A stretch of 64,000 bases of DNA from Paragemmobacter amnigenus (GTDB taxonomy: Bacteria > Pseudomonadota > Alphaproteobacteria > Rhodobacterales > Rhodobacteraceae). The stretch covers positions 124,001 to 188,000 of the forward strand of contig NZ_JAAATX020000001.1 in NCBI RefSeq assembly GCF_009908265.2, read 5' to 3'. The notes under the pieces were generated by a model. That model was not told the DNA's origin, searched no databases, and saw nothing but the letters and a program-made list of their open reading frames with translations. Both the position numbers and the translations under genes were made by a program. Of the stretch, positions 47,652-55,662 are shown piece after piece (position 1 is the stretch's first letter; each line of letters begins with the position of its first letter).

Positions 47652-49234
47652 CCTGCACGCCCCTCCTCCCCGCCCTCCTCCTCCTCGCCACGCCCGCGCT
47701 GGCACAGGACCCCGCCCTCGCCCCCTTTGCCGAGGAAACCGCAAGCGCGGGCTTCACCCACAGCTTCACCGGCGAATGGGAATTCATGGTGGGTGGCGGC
47801 ACGGCGGTCTTCGACTGCTCGGGCGACGGCAACCCCGACATCCTTGCCGCCGGCGGCACCGCCCCCGCGCAACTCTTCCGCAACGACAGCCCGCAGGGCG
47901 GCGCGCTGCGCCTGACCGCCGTGCCCGACAGCGGCCTTGGCGAAACGGGCCTGTCCGGCGCCTATCCCATCGACATCGACGGCGACGGCATCCTCGATGT
48001 CGCCCTCCTGCGCGTCGGCCCCGACCGGCTCATGCGCGGCCTTGGCGATTGCCGCTTCACCGACGCCTCCGCCGACTGGGGCTTCGACGGGCTGGACCTC
48101 TGGTCCACGGCCTTTGCCGCGACATGGGAAAAGGGCGCGACCTTCCCCACGCTCGCCATCGGCACCTATATCGACCGCACGCAGGAAACCTTCCCCTGGG
48201 GCAACTGCACCCCCAACCACCTCTACCGCCCAGACGCCACAGGCACCCGCTTCGCCGCCCCCCTCCCGCTCACCCCGGGCTTCTGCGCGCTCTCCCTCCT
48301 CTTCACCGACTGGGACCGTCAGGGCACGCCCGACCTGCGCGTCTCCAACGACCGCGAATATTACAAGGGCGGTCAGGAACAGCTCTGGCGCCTCGAACCC
48401 GGCCAGCCCCCCGTGGCCTTCACCGAACAGGACGGCTGGCAGCGCCTTCGCATCTGGGGCATGGGCATCGCGCAAGAGGATCTGAATTTCGACGGCTTCC
48501 CCGAATTCTACCTCACCTCCATGGCCGACAACAAACTCCAGACCCTGGCCGAGATCCCCGCCACCGGCGCGCCCCTGCCGCGCTACCGCGACATCGCGCT
48601 GAAATCCGGCGTCACCGCGCACCGCCCCTATACCGGCGGCGACCTGCGCCCCTCGACCGCATGGCACGCGCAATTCGGCGACGTGAACAATGACGGCCTG
48701 TCCGACCTCTTCGTGGTCAAGGGCAATGTCTGGGCCATGCCCGACTTCGCGGAAAAGGATCCCAACAACCTTTTCCTGCAACGCCCCGACGGCACCTTCA
48801 TGGAATCGGGCGACAAGGCGGGCGTCGCCTCCATGCGGCAGGGCCGCGGCGGCGCGCTGGCCGACCTGAACGCGGACGGGCTTCTGGACATGGTCGTCAT
48901 CAACCGCAACGAGCCCGCCCAACTCTGGCGCAACACGGGCAGCGGCCTTGGCAACTGGGTGCAGATCGCCCCCGCCATGTCCGGCCCCAACCGCAACGCC
49001 ATCGGGGCATGGATCGAACTCCGCACCCCCGACGGCCGCATCGCGCAACGGGAAATCACCCTCGGCGGCGGCCATGTCGGCGCCACCCTCGGCTGGCAGC
49101 ATTTCGGCCTCGGCCCCGCCACCACCGCCGATATCCGCATCCTCTGGCCCGACGGCACCACCGGCCCGTGGCAGACCGTCACCGCCAATGCCTTCTGGAC
49201 CCTGCCACAGGGGGGCGACCCCGTCCCCCGCTGA
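47648..49234 (+). CDS. Secreted CRTAC1-like protein with FG-GAP/VCBS repeats and ASPIC/UnbV domain
   Basis: A 528-residue exported protein (signal peptide 1-19, cleaved after ALA). It carries at least five calcium-binding FG-GAP-type loops: VFDCSGDGNPDIL, PIDIDGDGILDVAL, EDLNFDGFPEFYL, GDVNNDGLSDLFVV and ADLNADGLLDMVV, predicting a beta-propeller. The C-terminal ASPIC/UnbV domain (residues 445-520, NAIGAWIELRTPDGR to ILWPDGTTG) follows. It is translationally coupled to the haloperoxidase-like gene. Such proteins usually act in surface binding or as partners of secreted enzymes; a direct partnership with the upstream enzyme is inference. Confidence 0.85.
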   Translation: MTCTPLLPALLLLATPALAQDPALAPFAEETASAGFTHSFTGEWEFMVGGGTAVFDCSGDGNPDILAAGGTAPAQLFRNDSPQGGALRLTAVPDSGLGETGLSGAYPIDIDGDGILDVALLRVGPDRLMRGLGDCRFTDASADWGFDGLDLWSTAFAATWEKGATFPTLAIGTYIDRTQETFPWGNCTPNHLYRPDATGTRFAAPLPLTPGFCALSLLFTDWDRQGTPDLRVSNDREYYKGGQEQLWRLEPGQPPVAFTEQDGWQRLRIWGMGIAQEDLNFDGFPEFYLTSMADNKLQTLAEIPATGAPLPRYRDIALKSGVTAHRPYTGGDLRPSTAWHAQFGDVNNDGLSDLFVVKGNVWAMPDFAEKDPNNLFLQRPDGTFMESGDKAGVASMRQGRGGALADLNADGLLDMVVINRNEPAQLWRNTGSGLGNWVQIAPAMSGPNRNAIGAWIELRTPDGRIAQREITLGGGHVGATLGWQHFGLGPATTADIRILWPDGTTGPWQTVTANAFWTLPQGGDPVPR

Positions 49235-49308
49235 TCGCGACACACGCCCCCTCTGGACCTCGCATCCCGCATTCCCTATATATTCACTCAACAAAGCACG
49301 GGATTGCC

Positions 49309-49668
49309 ATGACCAACGCGGAACAGATCGAAGGCGCGCCGCTCATCGCCCCTTCCACCACCGACCACCCCCTCTACGATCAGGTGGTCGAGGCATGTCG
49401 CACGGTCTATGACCCCGAAATCCCCGTCAACATCTTCGACCTCGGCCTCGTCTACACCGTCGCCATCTCGGACGAGAACGATGTCGACATCACCATGACC
49501 CTCACCGCCCCGGGCTGCCCCGTGGCGGGCGAGATGCCGGGCTGGGTCTCCGACGCCGTCGAACCTCTGGCAGGCGTCAAATCGGTCAACGTCAAGATGA
49601 CCTTCGACCCGCCATGGGGCATGGACATGATGTCCGACGAAGCCCGCCTCGAACTCGGCTTCATGTAA
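49309..49668 (+). CDS. sufT: DUF59/MIP18 family Fe-S assembly factor, SufT-like
   Basis: A 119-residue protein of the MIP18 (DUF59) fold. VVEACRTVYDPEIPVNIFDLGLVY is the family signature, followed by VDITMTLTAPGCPVAGEMPGWV, whose cysteine is the conserved reactive residue, and the FDPPWGMDMMSDEARLELGF tail. Members mature Fe-S proteins (SufT) or act in phenylacetate oxygenase assembly (PaaD); the short length and the nearby A-type carrier favour the Fe-S role. It is preceded by a 74-base gap and followed by SatD. Confidence 0.88.
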   Translation: MTNAEQIEGAPLIAPSTTDHPLYDQVVEACRTVYDPEIPVNIFDLGLVYTVAISDENDVDITMTLTAPGCPVAGEMPGWVSDAVEPLAGVKSVNVKMTFDPPWGMDMMSDEARLELGFM

Positions 49669-49671
49669 GGC

Positions 49672-49718
49672 GCAAGCCAAAAGACTTGCATTTCAGGAAT
49701 GCAAGCCTTATAACTTGC
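49672..49718 (+). promoter_or_regulatory. SatD promoter overlapping two inverted-repeat operators
   Basis: Two units of GCAAG-N8-CTTGC lie at 49672-49689 and 49701-49718, 29 bases apart. Between and over them lie TTGCAT (49686-49691), a 17-base spacer and TATAAC (49709-49714). The predicted start is at or next to the SatD ATG (49721), so the mRNA would be leaderless. The -35 box lies partly in unit 1 and the -10 box in unit 2. Confidence 0.65.
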
Positions 49719-49720
49719 CA

Positions 49721-50344
49721 ATGGACCCCGCCGCCATCCTCACCGGCGACCTGATCGCCTCCACCCGCGCCCCCGACGGGGGCGAGGCGTCGCTGTCCAT
49801 CCTCGCCACCCTCGCCGCCGATCTGGAACGCTGGACAGGCCAGCCCACCCGCTTCACCCGCTTCCGTGGCGACGGCTGGCAGTTCCTGCTCGGCACCCCC
49901 GGCCTCTGCCTGCGCGCCGCACTGCTCGTCGCCGCCCGCCTTGCCGCGGCCCGTGCCACCCCCACCCGCCTTGCCATCGGCATCGGCCGCATCGACCACG
50001 CGGGCAGCCGCGACCTCTCCGACGCCCGCGGCAGCGCGCTCACCGCCGCCGGACATGCGCTCGACACCCTGCCGCGCGGGCGGCACTGGGCCATGGCGGG
50101 TGGCAAGGAATGGCAGGCCGCAATAATCGCGCTTGCAGAATGGCACGCGACCGGATGGACTGCGGAACAGGCAGAGGCGGTCGCGATGGCCCTCGCCCCC
50201 GACCCCGGCACCCAGAGCGCGCTCGCCGCCCGTCTGGGCATCACCCGGCAGGCCTGGGCCGCACGCATCGCGGGGGCCGGACTTTCCGCATGGGAACCCG
50301 CGCTTCATGTGTTTGAGTCGTCCCGAGTCACGGGGGTGCCATGA
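49721..50344 (+). CDS. SatD family protein
   Basis: A 207-residue protein whose N-terminal part (AAILTGDLIASTRAPDGG, TRFRGDGWQFLL) matches the SatD family, and whose C-terminus (SALAARLGITRQAWAARIAGAGL, residues 170-192) is a helix-turn-helix. The ATG at 49721 is chosen over an upstream TTG because the promoter's -10 box ends only 6 bases before it. There is no Shine-Dalgarno site, in agreement with a leaderless message. The stop overlaps the DUF3307 gene (ATGA), a pairing seen widely. The function of the pair is not known to me; the HTH and the operators suggest self-control. Confidence 0.78.
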   Translation: MDPAAILTGDLIASTRAPDGGEASLSILATLAADLERWTGQPTRFTRFRGDGWQFLLGTPGLCLRAALLVAARLAAARATPTRLAIGIGRIDHAGSRDLSDARGSALTAAGHALDTLPRGRHWAMAGGKEWQAAIIALAEWHATGWTAEQAEAVAMALAPDPGTQSALAARLGITRQAWAARIAGAGLSAWEPALHVFESSRVTGVP

Positions 50345-51072
50345 CCGAAACCTTTGCCGCGCTCCTCGCCGCCCATATGGCCGCCGATTTCGTGCTGCAG
50401 ACGGGGGCCATGGTGCGCGGCAAGGGTAGGCCCCTCTGGATGGCCGCCCATGCCGCCATCGTCCTCGGCACCGCCACCCTGACCACCGGCACGCTGCATC
50501 CCGCGCTCTTCGCCCTGACCCTTGCCCATGCCGGCATCGATGCGGCCAAGACGCTGTCGCGCAGCACGGGCTTCGTCGCCTTCGTTCTGGACCAGAGCGC
50601 CCATCTGGCCACCCTTGCCCTTGTCGCGCTGCTGGTCCCCGGCCTCTGGGCAAGCGGCCTCTGGGCAAGCGGCCATGTGGCAGACCTCTCCACCCTGCCC
50701 GCCCTCTACGCACTCTTCGCAGGCGCGGTGGTGGCCGTCCGCGCGGGCGGCTTCGGCATCGGCCTTCTTATGGCACCATGGGCCGCCGCGATCCCGCTTG
50801 ACGGACTGCCCGGCGGGGGGCGCGTGATCGGTTATCTGGAACGCGGGCTGATCTTCCTGATGATCCTCGGCGGCCTGCCCGAAGGCATCGGCTTCCTGAT
50901 CGCCGCCAAATCAGTCCTCCGCTTCGGCACCGTGCGGGAAGAGGCGAAGCTGTCCGAATACGTCATCATCGGCACCCTCGCCTCCTTCGGCTGGGCGCTT
51001 CTGGCCGCCTGGGCGACGATTGCGCTGCTCTCGCGCCTGCCCCCGCTTGGAATTCCTTCATTTCCGCCCTAA
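50341..51072 (+). CDS. DUF3307 family polytopic membrane protein
   Basis: A 243-residue integral membrane protein with about seven hydrophobic helices. The N-terminal FAALLAAHMAADFVLQTGAMVRGKG matches DUF3307, followed by HAAIVLGTATLTTGTLH and HAGIDAAKTLSRSTGFVAFVLDQSAHL, with histidines and aspartates in the membrane region. It is coupled to SatD by a 4-base overlap. Bases 50641-50670 are a perfect 15-base tandem duplication, giving GLWASGLWAS in a loop. Role unknown. Confidence 0.82.
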   Translation: MTETFAALLAAHMAADFVLQTGAMVRGKGRPLWMAAHAAIVLGTATLTTGTLHPALFALTLAHAGIDAAKTLSRSTGFVAFVLDQSAHLATLALVALLVPGLWASGLWASGHVADLSTLPALYALFAGAVVAVRAGGFGIGLLMAPWAAAIPLDGLPGGGRVIGYLERGLIFLMILGGLPEGIGFLIAAKSVLRFGTVREEAKLSEYVIIGTLASFGWALLAAWATIALLSRLPPLGIPSFPP

Positions 51073-51096
51073 GTTAAGGGAAGAAGGAGAACACCC

Positions 51097-51456
51097 ATGT
51101 TCGGCATTCCCGGCAAGCAGGCCGTCACCCTCACCCCCGCCGCCGTGCGCCAGATCGCGCGCCTGATGGAACGTCAGGGCAGCGCGGGGCTCCGCATCGG
51201 CGTGAAGAAGGGCGGCTGCGCGGGCATGGAATACACCATGGACTACGTCACCGACGTCAATCCGATGGACGAGGTGGTGGAACAGGACGGCGCCCGCGTG
51301 ATGATCGCCCCCATGGCCCAGATGTTCCTCTTCGGGACCGAGATCGACTATCATACCTCGCTCCTCGAATCCGGTTTCCGCTTCAACAACCCCAACGTGG
51401 CCGAGGCGTGTGGCTGCGGCGAGTCGATCAAGTTCAAGGACCAGCCCGCCGCCTGA
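51097..51456 (+). CDS. A-type Fe-S carrier (SufA/IscA/ErpA family)
   Basis: A 119-residue HesB/IscA protein that carries Fe-S clusters to target proteins. The three cluster cysteines are Cys41 (KKGGCAGMEYTMDY), Cys105 and Cys107 (AEACGCGESIKF). It has GAAGGAG before the ATG at 51097. With the DUF59 factor 1.4 kb upstream it suggests a loosely grouped Fe-S maturation set, separated here by SatD-DUF3307. Which A-type subclass it belongs to cannot be settled by eye. Confidence 0.92.
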   Translation: MFGIPGKQAVTLTPAAVRQIARLMERQGSAGLRIGVKKGGCAGMEYTMDYVTDVNPMDEVVEQDGARVMIAPMAQMFLFGTEIDYHTSLLESGFRFNNPNVAEACGCGESIKFKDQPAA

Positions 51457-51466
51457 GCGGGCACAA

Positions 51467-51508
51467 ATTCCTTCAAAGGAATCTGCAAAAATCTTCGAAG
51501 ATTTTTGC
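51467..51508. repeat. R3-related double hairpin after the A-type carrier
   Basis: ATTCCT/AGGAAT (51467-51482) and GCAAAAATCT/AGATTTTTGC (51485-51508, loop TCGA, 10-bp stem). The second may double as a terminator. This begins a 308-base gene-free stretch (51457-51764) before tpiA, whose remainder holds the R5 arrays. Confidence 0.6.
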
Positions 51509-51577
51509 GCGCACCGATGCACAGACCGACGCGATCACGCCGCTTATGTGCGCCAATCGCGTATGTACATCTGTCAG

Positions 51578-51708
51578 CACAGATTGCGGTACAGCCTGCG
51601 GCACAGCCTCCGCGGCGGGAAAACCCACGCCCGCCGCACTGCCTTGCCCCCTTCTGTATGGACAGCAACCGGCACAACCATCGGCACAGCCACCGGCACA
51701 ACCCCTTT
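51578..51708 (+). repeat. R5 tandem 12-mers (CACAGNNNNCGG), locus 2
   Basis: Two short arrays: 51578-51613 (CACAGATTGCGG, TACAGCCTGCGG, CACAGCCTCCGC) and 51661-51708 (GACAGCAACCGG, CACAACCATCGG, CACAGCCACCGG and a decayed fourth unit). Together with 8965-9018 they define one 12-base family. No coding role is evident; an open frame across them has no ribosome site and simple-repeat composition. Confidence 0.6.
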
Positions 51709-51764
51709 CCCTTCCCCGACAAAAACCCTAACGATGTTTGCGCTCACAGGGATCGGAGGACGTG

Positions 51765-52511
<747 letters not shown>

Positions 52512-52541
52512 TCGCGCCCTTTTCGGTCGCCTATGGAACAG

Positions 52542-52562
52542 CCCCCGCCCCCTCGGCGGGGG
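52542..52562 (+). terminator. Stem-loop after tpiA
   Basis: CCCCCGCC pairs with GGCGGGGG (52542-52549/52555-52562) 30 bases after tpiA. The following ATCGTTC is a weak T-tract. Confidence 0.5.
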
Positions 52563-52590
52563 ATCGTTCAGGGGTGATTCAGGACATTCC

Positions 52591-53511
52591 ATGACCGCCC
52601 TTTCCCCCAGCCGGACACCCCTTTCCGCCAACCTGATCTGCATGGCCTCCATGCTGATCTGGGCCGCCGCCCTTCCGGCGGCCGAGGTGCTGATCCGCGC
52701 AGAGCCCGCGCCGCTTCCCCCCATCCTGCTCAACGCCGGACGGATGGTGATGGCGGCGGCCTTCCTGCTGCCCATCTGGTGGATGGTCGAGGGAAATCAG
52801 GCGGTTAGGCGGGCGAATTGGGGGCGCGGCATCATGGTCGGCTCGCTCCTCGCCCTTGGCGCGCTGCTTCTGGTCTTCGGCCAGACCGGCACCTCGGCGG
52901 TGATGGCGGCGGTGGTGTCTTCGGCCATGCCTCTGGTCGGGATCACGCTGGAAATCGTGCTGGACGGGCGGAAACTGACCGCCGGTATCGTCGTGGGCCT
53001 CCTCCTGTCGGTCGTGGGCGGCATCCTTGCCGCGGGAAACTTCGACGGGGGCCTGGGCTTCGGCATCGGCGCGCTTCTCTGCCTCGCCTCGGTCATCACC
53101 TTCACCCTCGCCTCGCGCTGGACCGTCACCGCCCTGCCGGGCCTCTCGCCCCTCGGCTCCACCAGCCTGACCGTCTGCGGGGCCGCCATCACCGGCGTGG
53201 CCTTCGCCCTCGTCAGCCTCGCGCTGGGCTATCCGGGGCCGAACCTTGACGTGTTCGGCCTGTGGGAATTCTCGGCCCTTGCCGTCTATGGCATTGGCGG
53301 GCTTGCGATTTCCCAGCTTCTCTGGATCGTCGCGGTGGGCCGTCTGGGCATCGCCATGTCCGCTTTGCACATCAACCTGACCCCCTTCTACGTCATGGTC
53401 TTCATGTTGGCTCTCGGCGGCGGGTGGAGCTGGGTACAAGCCCTCGGCGCCGCGCTCGTCGCCATCGGCGTGCTGATTGCCCAAGGACTGATCCCGCTGG
53501 GAAAACGCTGA
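52591..53511 (+). CDS. EamA/DMT superfamily transporter
   Basis: A 306-residue protein with ten hydrophobic helices in two EamA repeats, the usual drug/metabolite transporter architecture (first helix NLICMASMLIWAAALPAAEVL; last LGAALVAIGVLIAQGLI). It ends in a short basic tail (GKR). Substrate cannot be deduced. Its stop codon shares bases with the P450 start (TGATG), so the exporter-like protein and the oxidase are made together, suggesting that the transporter handles a P450 substrate or product. Confidence 0.88.
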   Translation: MTALSPSRTPLSANLICMASMLIWAAALPAAEVLIRAEPAPLPPILLNAGRMVMAAAFLLPIWWMVEGNQAVRRANWGRGIMVGSLLALGALLLVFGQTGTSAVMAAVVSSAMPLVGITLEIVLDGRKLTAGIVVGLLLSVVGGILAAGNFDGGLGFGIGALLCLASVITFTLASRWTVTALPGLSPLGSTSLTVCGAAITGVAFALVSLALGYPGPNLDVFGLWEFSALAVYGIGGLAISQLLWIVAVGRLGIAMSALHINLTPFYVMVFMLALGGGWSWVQALGAALVAIGVLIAQGLIPLGKR

Positions 53512-54692
53512 TGCAGACCTTCCGCCAGTCACCCACCGACCCCGCCTTCGTCCAGAACCCCTACCCCTTCTACGACCGCGCCCGCGCCACCGGCCCCTTC
53601 TTCCGCTGGGAAGATTATGACCTGACCTGCACCCCTTCGGCTGCGGCGGTGAACGCCATCCTGCGCGACCGCCGCTTTGGCCGCGAGGCCCCGCCCGATC
53701 GCGCCCCCGCCATCCCCGACCACCTGCGCCCCTTCTACGCGGTCGAGGCGCATTCCATGCTGGAGCTGGAACCGCCCCGCCACACCCGCCTGCGCAGCCT
53801 TGTCCTGCGCGCCTTCACCTCTCGCAGGATCGCAGCGTTAGCGCCTGAAATCACACAACTTTCCTACGACCTGATCGACACCTTCCCGCAAGGTGATTTC
53901 GACCTCCTGCGCCATTTCGGACAGCGCCTGCCCGTCATCATCATCGCCCGCCTTCTTGGCGTGCCCGAAGAGATGTCGGACGACCTCCTGCGCTGGTCCA
54001 ACGCCATGGTCGGCATGTACATGGCGGGCCGCACGCGCGAGACAGAGGACCGCGCCGTCGCCGCGACCGAGGCCTTCGTCGCCTTCATGCGCGGCTATGT
54101 CGAGGCGCGCCGCAACGACCCGCGCGACGATCTGATCACCCACCTCATCGCCGCCGAATCCGAAGGCGACCGACTGACCACGGACGAGCTGATCACCACC
54201 TGCATCCTGCTCTTGAACGCAGGGCATGAGGCGACGGTCCACACCATCGGGAACGGCGTAAAGACCCTGCTGGAAACGAAAACCCCGCCCGCCGCCCTGT
54301 CACCCGACCGGATCGAGGCGACGGTGGAGGAGATCCTGCGCTTCGATCCCGCGCTGCACCTTTTCACCCGCTGGGCCTATGAGGATGTCGAGGTCATGGG
54401 CCAGACCTTCCGGCGCGGCGATCAGGTGGCGCTGCTGCTGGCCGCCGCCAATCGCGACCCCGGCGTCTGGGATCGCCCCGCGCGGTTCGATCCGTCACGA
54501 CCGGCCAAGCCGAACCTGACATTCGGCGCCGGTCTGCACTTCTGCGTCGGCGCACCGCTGGCGCGGCTGGAGTTGCAGATTGCCCTGCCCATCCTGTTCG
54601 AAAGACTGCCGGACCTGCGCTTGGCCGAACCACCCCGCTATGCGGATGTCTTTCATTTCCACGGCCTTGGCCGCCTGCTTTTGCGCGCCTGA
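53511..54692 (+). CDS. Cytochrome P450
   Basis: A 393-residue soluble bacterial (class I type) P450. The haem ligand is Cys345 in FGAGLHFCVGAPLARLE, the ExxR pair is Glu274-Arg277, and the I-helix oxygen-activation motif is AGHEAT (237-242), where the usual acid-Thr pair is Glu-Ala-Thr. The N-terminal PFYDRARATGPFFRW and PPRHTRLRSLVLRAFTSRRI are standard. No ferredoxin or ferredoxin reductase is adjacent; fpr at 59721 could supply electrons. Substrate unknown. Confidence 0.93.
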   Translation: MQTFRQSPTDPAFVQNPYPFYDRARATGPFFRWEDYDLTCTPSAAAVNAILRDRRFGREAPPDRAPAIPDHLRPFYAVEAHSMLELEPPRHTRLRSLVLRAFTSRRIAALAPEITQLSYDLIDTFPQGDFDLLRHFGQRLPVIIIARLLGVPEEMSDDLLRWSNAMVGMYMAGRTRETEDRAVAATEAFVAFMRGYVEARRNDPRDDLITHLIAAESEGDRLTTDELITTCILLLNAGHEATVHTIGNGVKTLLETKTPPAALSPDRIEATVEEILRFDPALHLFTRWAYEDVEVMGQTFRRGDQVALLLAAANRDPGVWDRPARFDPSRPAKPNLTFGAGLHFCVGAPLARLELQIALPILFERLPDLRLAEPPRYADVFHFHGLGRLLLRA

Positions 54693-54714
54693 CCTGCCGC
54701 CTTGATACTTTAGT

Positions 54715-54764
54715 GTTGGTCCGTGACAAACGGTCGGGTTGCAACCTGCCCGTTTCGGACCAAC
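54715..54764. other. Long imperfect hairpin after the P450 gene
   Basis: GTTGGTCCG pairs with CGGACCAAC (54715-54723/54756-54764), continued inward by AAACG/CGTTT (54728-54732/54751-54755) after a TGAC bulge, and a GGTT/AACC tip. It may end the EamA-P450 transcript or be an operator for the downstream small gene; there is no T-run. Confidence 0.55.
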
Positions 54765-54799
54765 TGTAAGAAAGTAGAATAAGACGGTGGCCGAAAGCC

Positions 54800-55060
54800 T
54801 TGCTCCAATCCTTTCTCTCGACAGTGATTCTCAGCCTCGCCATCGGTGGGGCATTGATTGGCTTGCGGGCGGTGCTGCGGCTGCCGCGTCGTCTGGCCAT
54901 CGACCTTGCGCTGACGGCGGCGGGCGGTGTCGTCATCCTCGTCCTTCACCTGATCTCGCGCGATCTTTTCGGCTTTGATCCCTATGAGGATTTCACCTTC
55001 GAAGTGGCAAAGCATGCGATGGAACTGATCGTCATCCTGATGATGCTGGTGGCCTTCTGA
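54800..55060 (+). CDS. Small membrane protein of unknown function (86 aa)
   Basis: An 86-residue product with three hydrophobic segments (residues 4-25, 32-52 and 68-86) and a charged loop GFDPYEDFTFEVAKHAME before the last. The frame opens at a TTG (54800) with no clear ribosome site, and its exact start is uncertain; a GTG at 54827 is another option. It is convergent with the Lrp-type gene (3-base gap). Composition supports a true membrane protein, but no family is recognised. Confidence 0.55.
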   Translation: MLQSFLSTVILSLAIGGALIGLRAVLRLPRRLAIDLALTAAGGVVILVLHLISRDLFGFDPYEDFTFEVAKHAMELIVILMMLVAF

Positions 55061-55063
55061 GCC

Positions 55064-55525
55064 TCACAGCGGCAGCATCGTGGTGGCCTTGATCTCTTCC
55101 ATGCTCAGCAATGCGGTGACGTTGTAGATCCGCACTTCCGAAATCAGCGCCTGATAGAAGGTGTCATAGGCCCGCGCGTTCTTGACCCGCACTTTCAGGA
55201 TATAGTCGATATCCCCCGCCAGACGGTGCGCCTCGAGCACCTCGGGACGTTCGCGCAGGGCCTTGAGGAACTTTCGCTGCCATTCCGCCTCGTGCTCGCT
55301 GGTGCGGATCAGGACGAAGAAGCACGCCTCCAGTCCCAGCGCCTCGGGATCGAGGATGGCGGTCTGGCGCGTGATCACCCCCGCCTCCTTCATCCGGCGG
55401 ATGCGGTTCCAGACGGGGGTCTTGGAACTGCCCACCTTGCGGGCGATTTCATCCAGCGATTGCTCGGCATCGGCCTGCAACTCGGCAAGGATTTTCCTGT
55501 CCATATCGTCCAGCCGGACCGCCAT
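55064..55525 (-). CDS. Lrp/AsnC family regulator, probable control of sulfur assimilation
   Basis: A 153-residue Lrp-type protein: winged helix (DDMDRKILAELQADAEQSLDEIARKVGSSKTPVWNRIRRMKEAGV) and RAM domain (residues 68-150, FFVLIRTSEHEAEWQ and YILKVRVKNARAYDTFYQAL). It is divergent from the cobA-cysI-cysH operon, 137 bases apart, an arrangement that suggests it regulates that operon. A sulfur-amino-acid signal is likely but inferred. The ATG at 55525 follows the usual Lrp N-terminus. Confidence 0.88.
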   Translation of the reverse strand: MAVRLDDMDRKILAELQADAEQSLDEIARKVGSSKTPVWNRIRRMKEAGVITRQTAILDPEALGLEACFFVLIRTSEHEAEWQRKFLKALRERPEVLEAHRLAGDIDYILKVRVKNARAYDTFYQALISEVRIYNVTALLSMEEIKATTMLPL

Positions 55526-55622
55526 TCGCCAAATCCCCCGTTTCGCGGAAACACGTTCCACACCGCGCCAGTATCGGAACAATCGTTCTTATCTGCAAGG
55601 GCATCTGGCCCGAAACAGGGAA

Positions 55623-55635
55623 AATATCCTATATT
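55623..55635. promoter_or_regulatory. Palindromic -10 region of the cobA-cys operon
   Basis: AATATCCTATATT has AATAT/ATATT arms. TATATT (55630-55635) is a good -10 box, but no good -35 box lies 17 bases upstream, so activator-dependent transcription is likely. A GTTTC-GCG-GAAAC palindrome near 55540 may be a regulator site. Confidence 0.35.
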
Positions 55636-55662
55636 GGACATTGCAAACGACAGGGTCCCACC

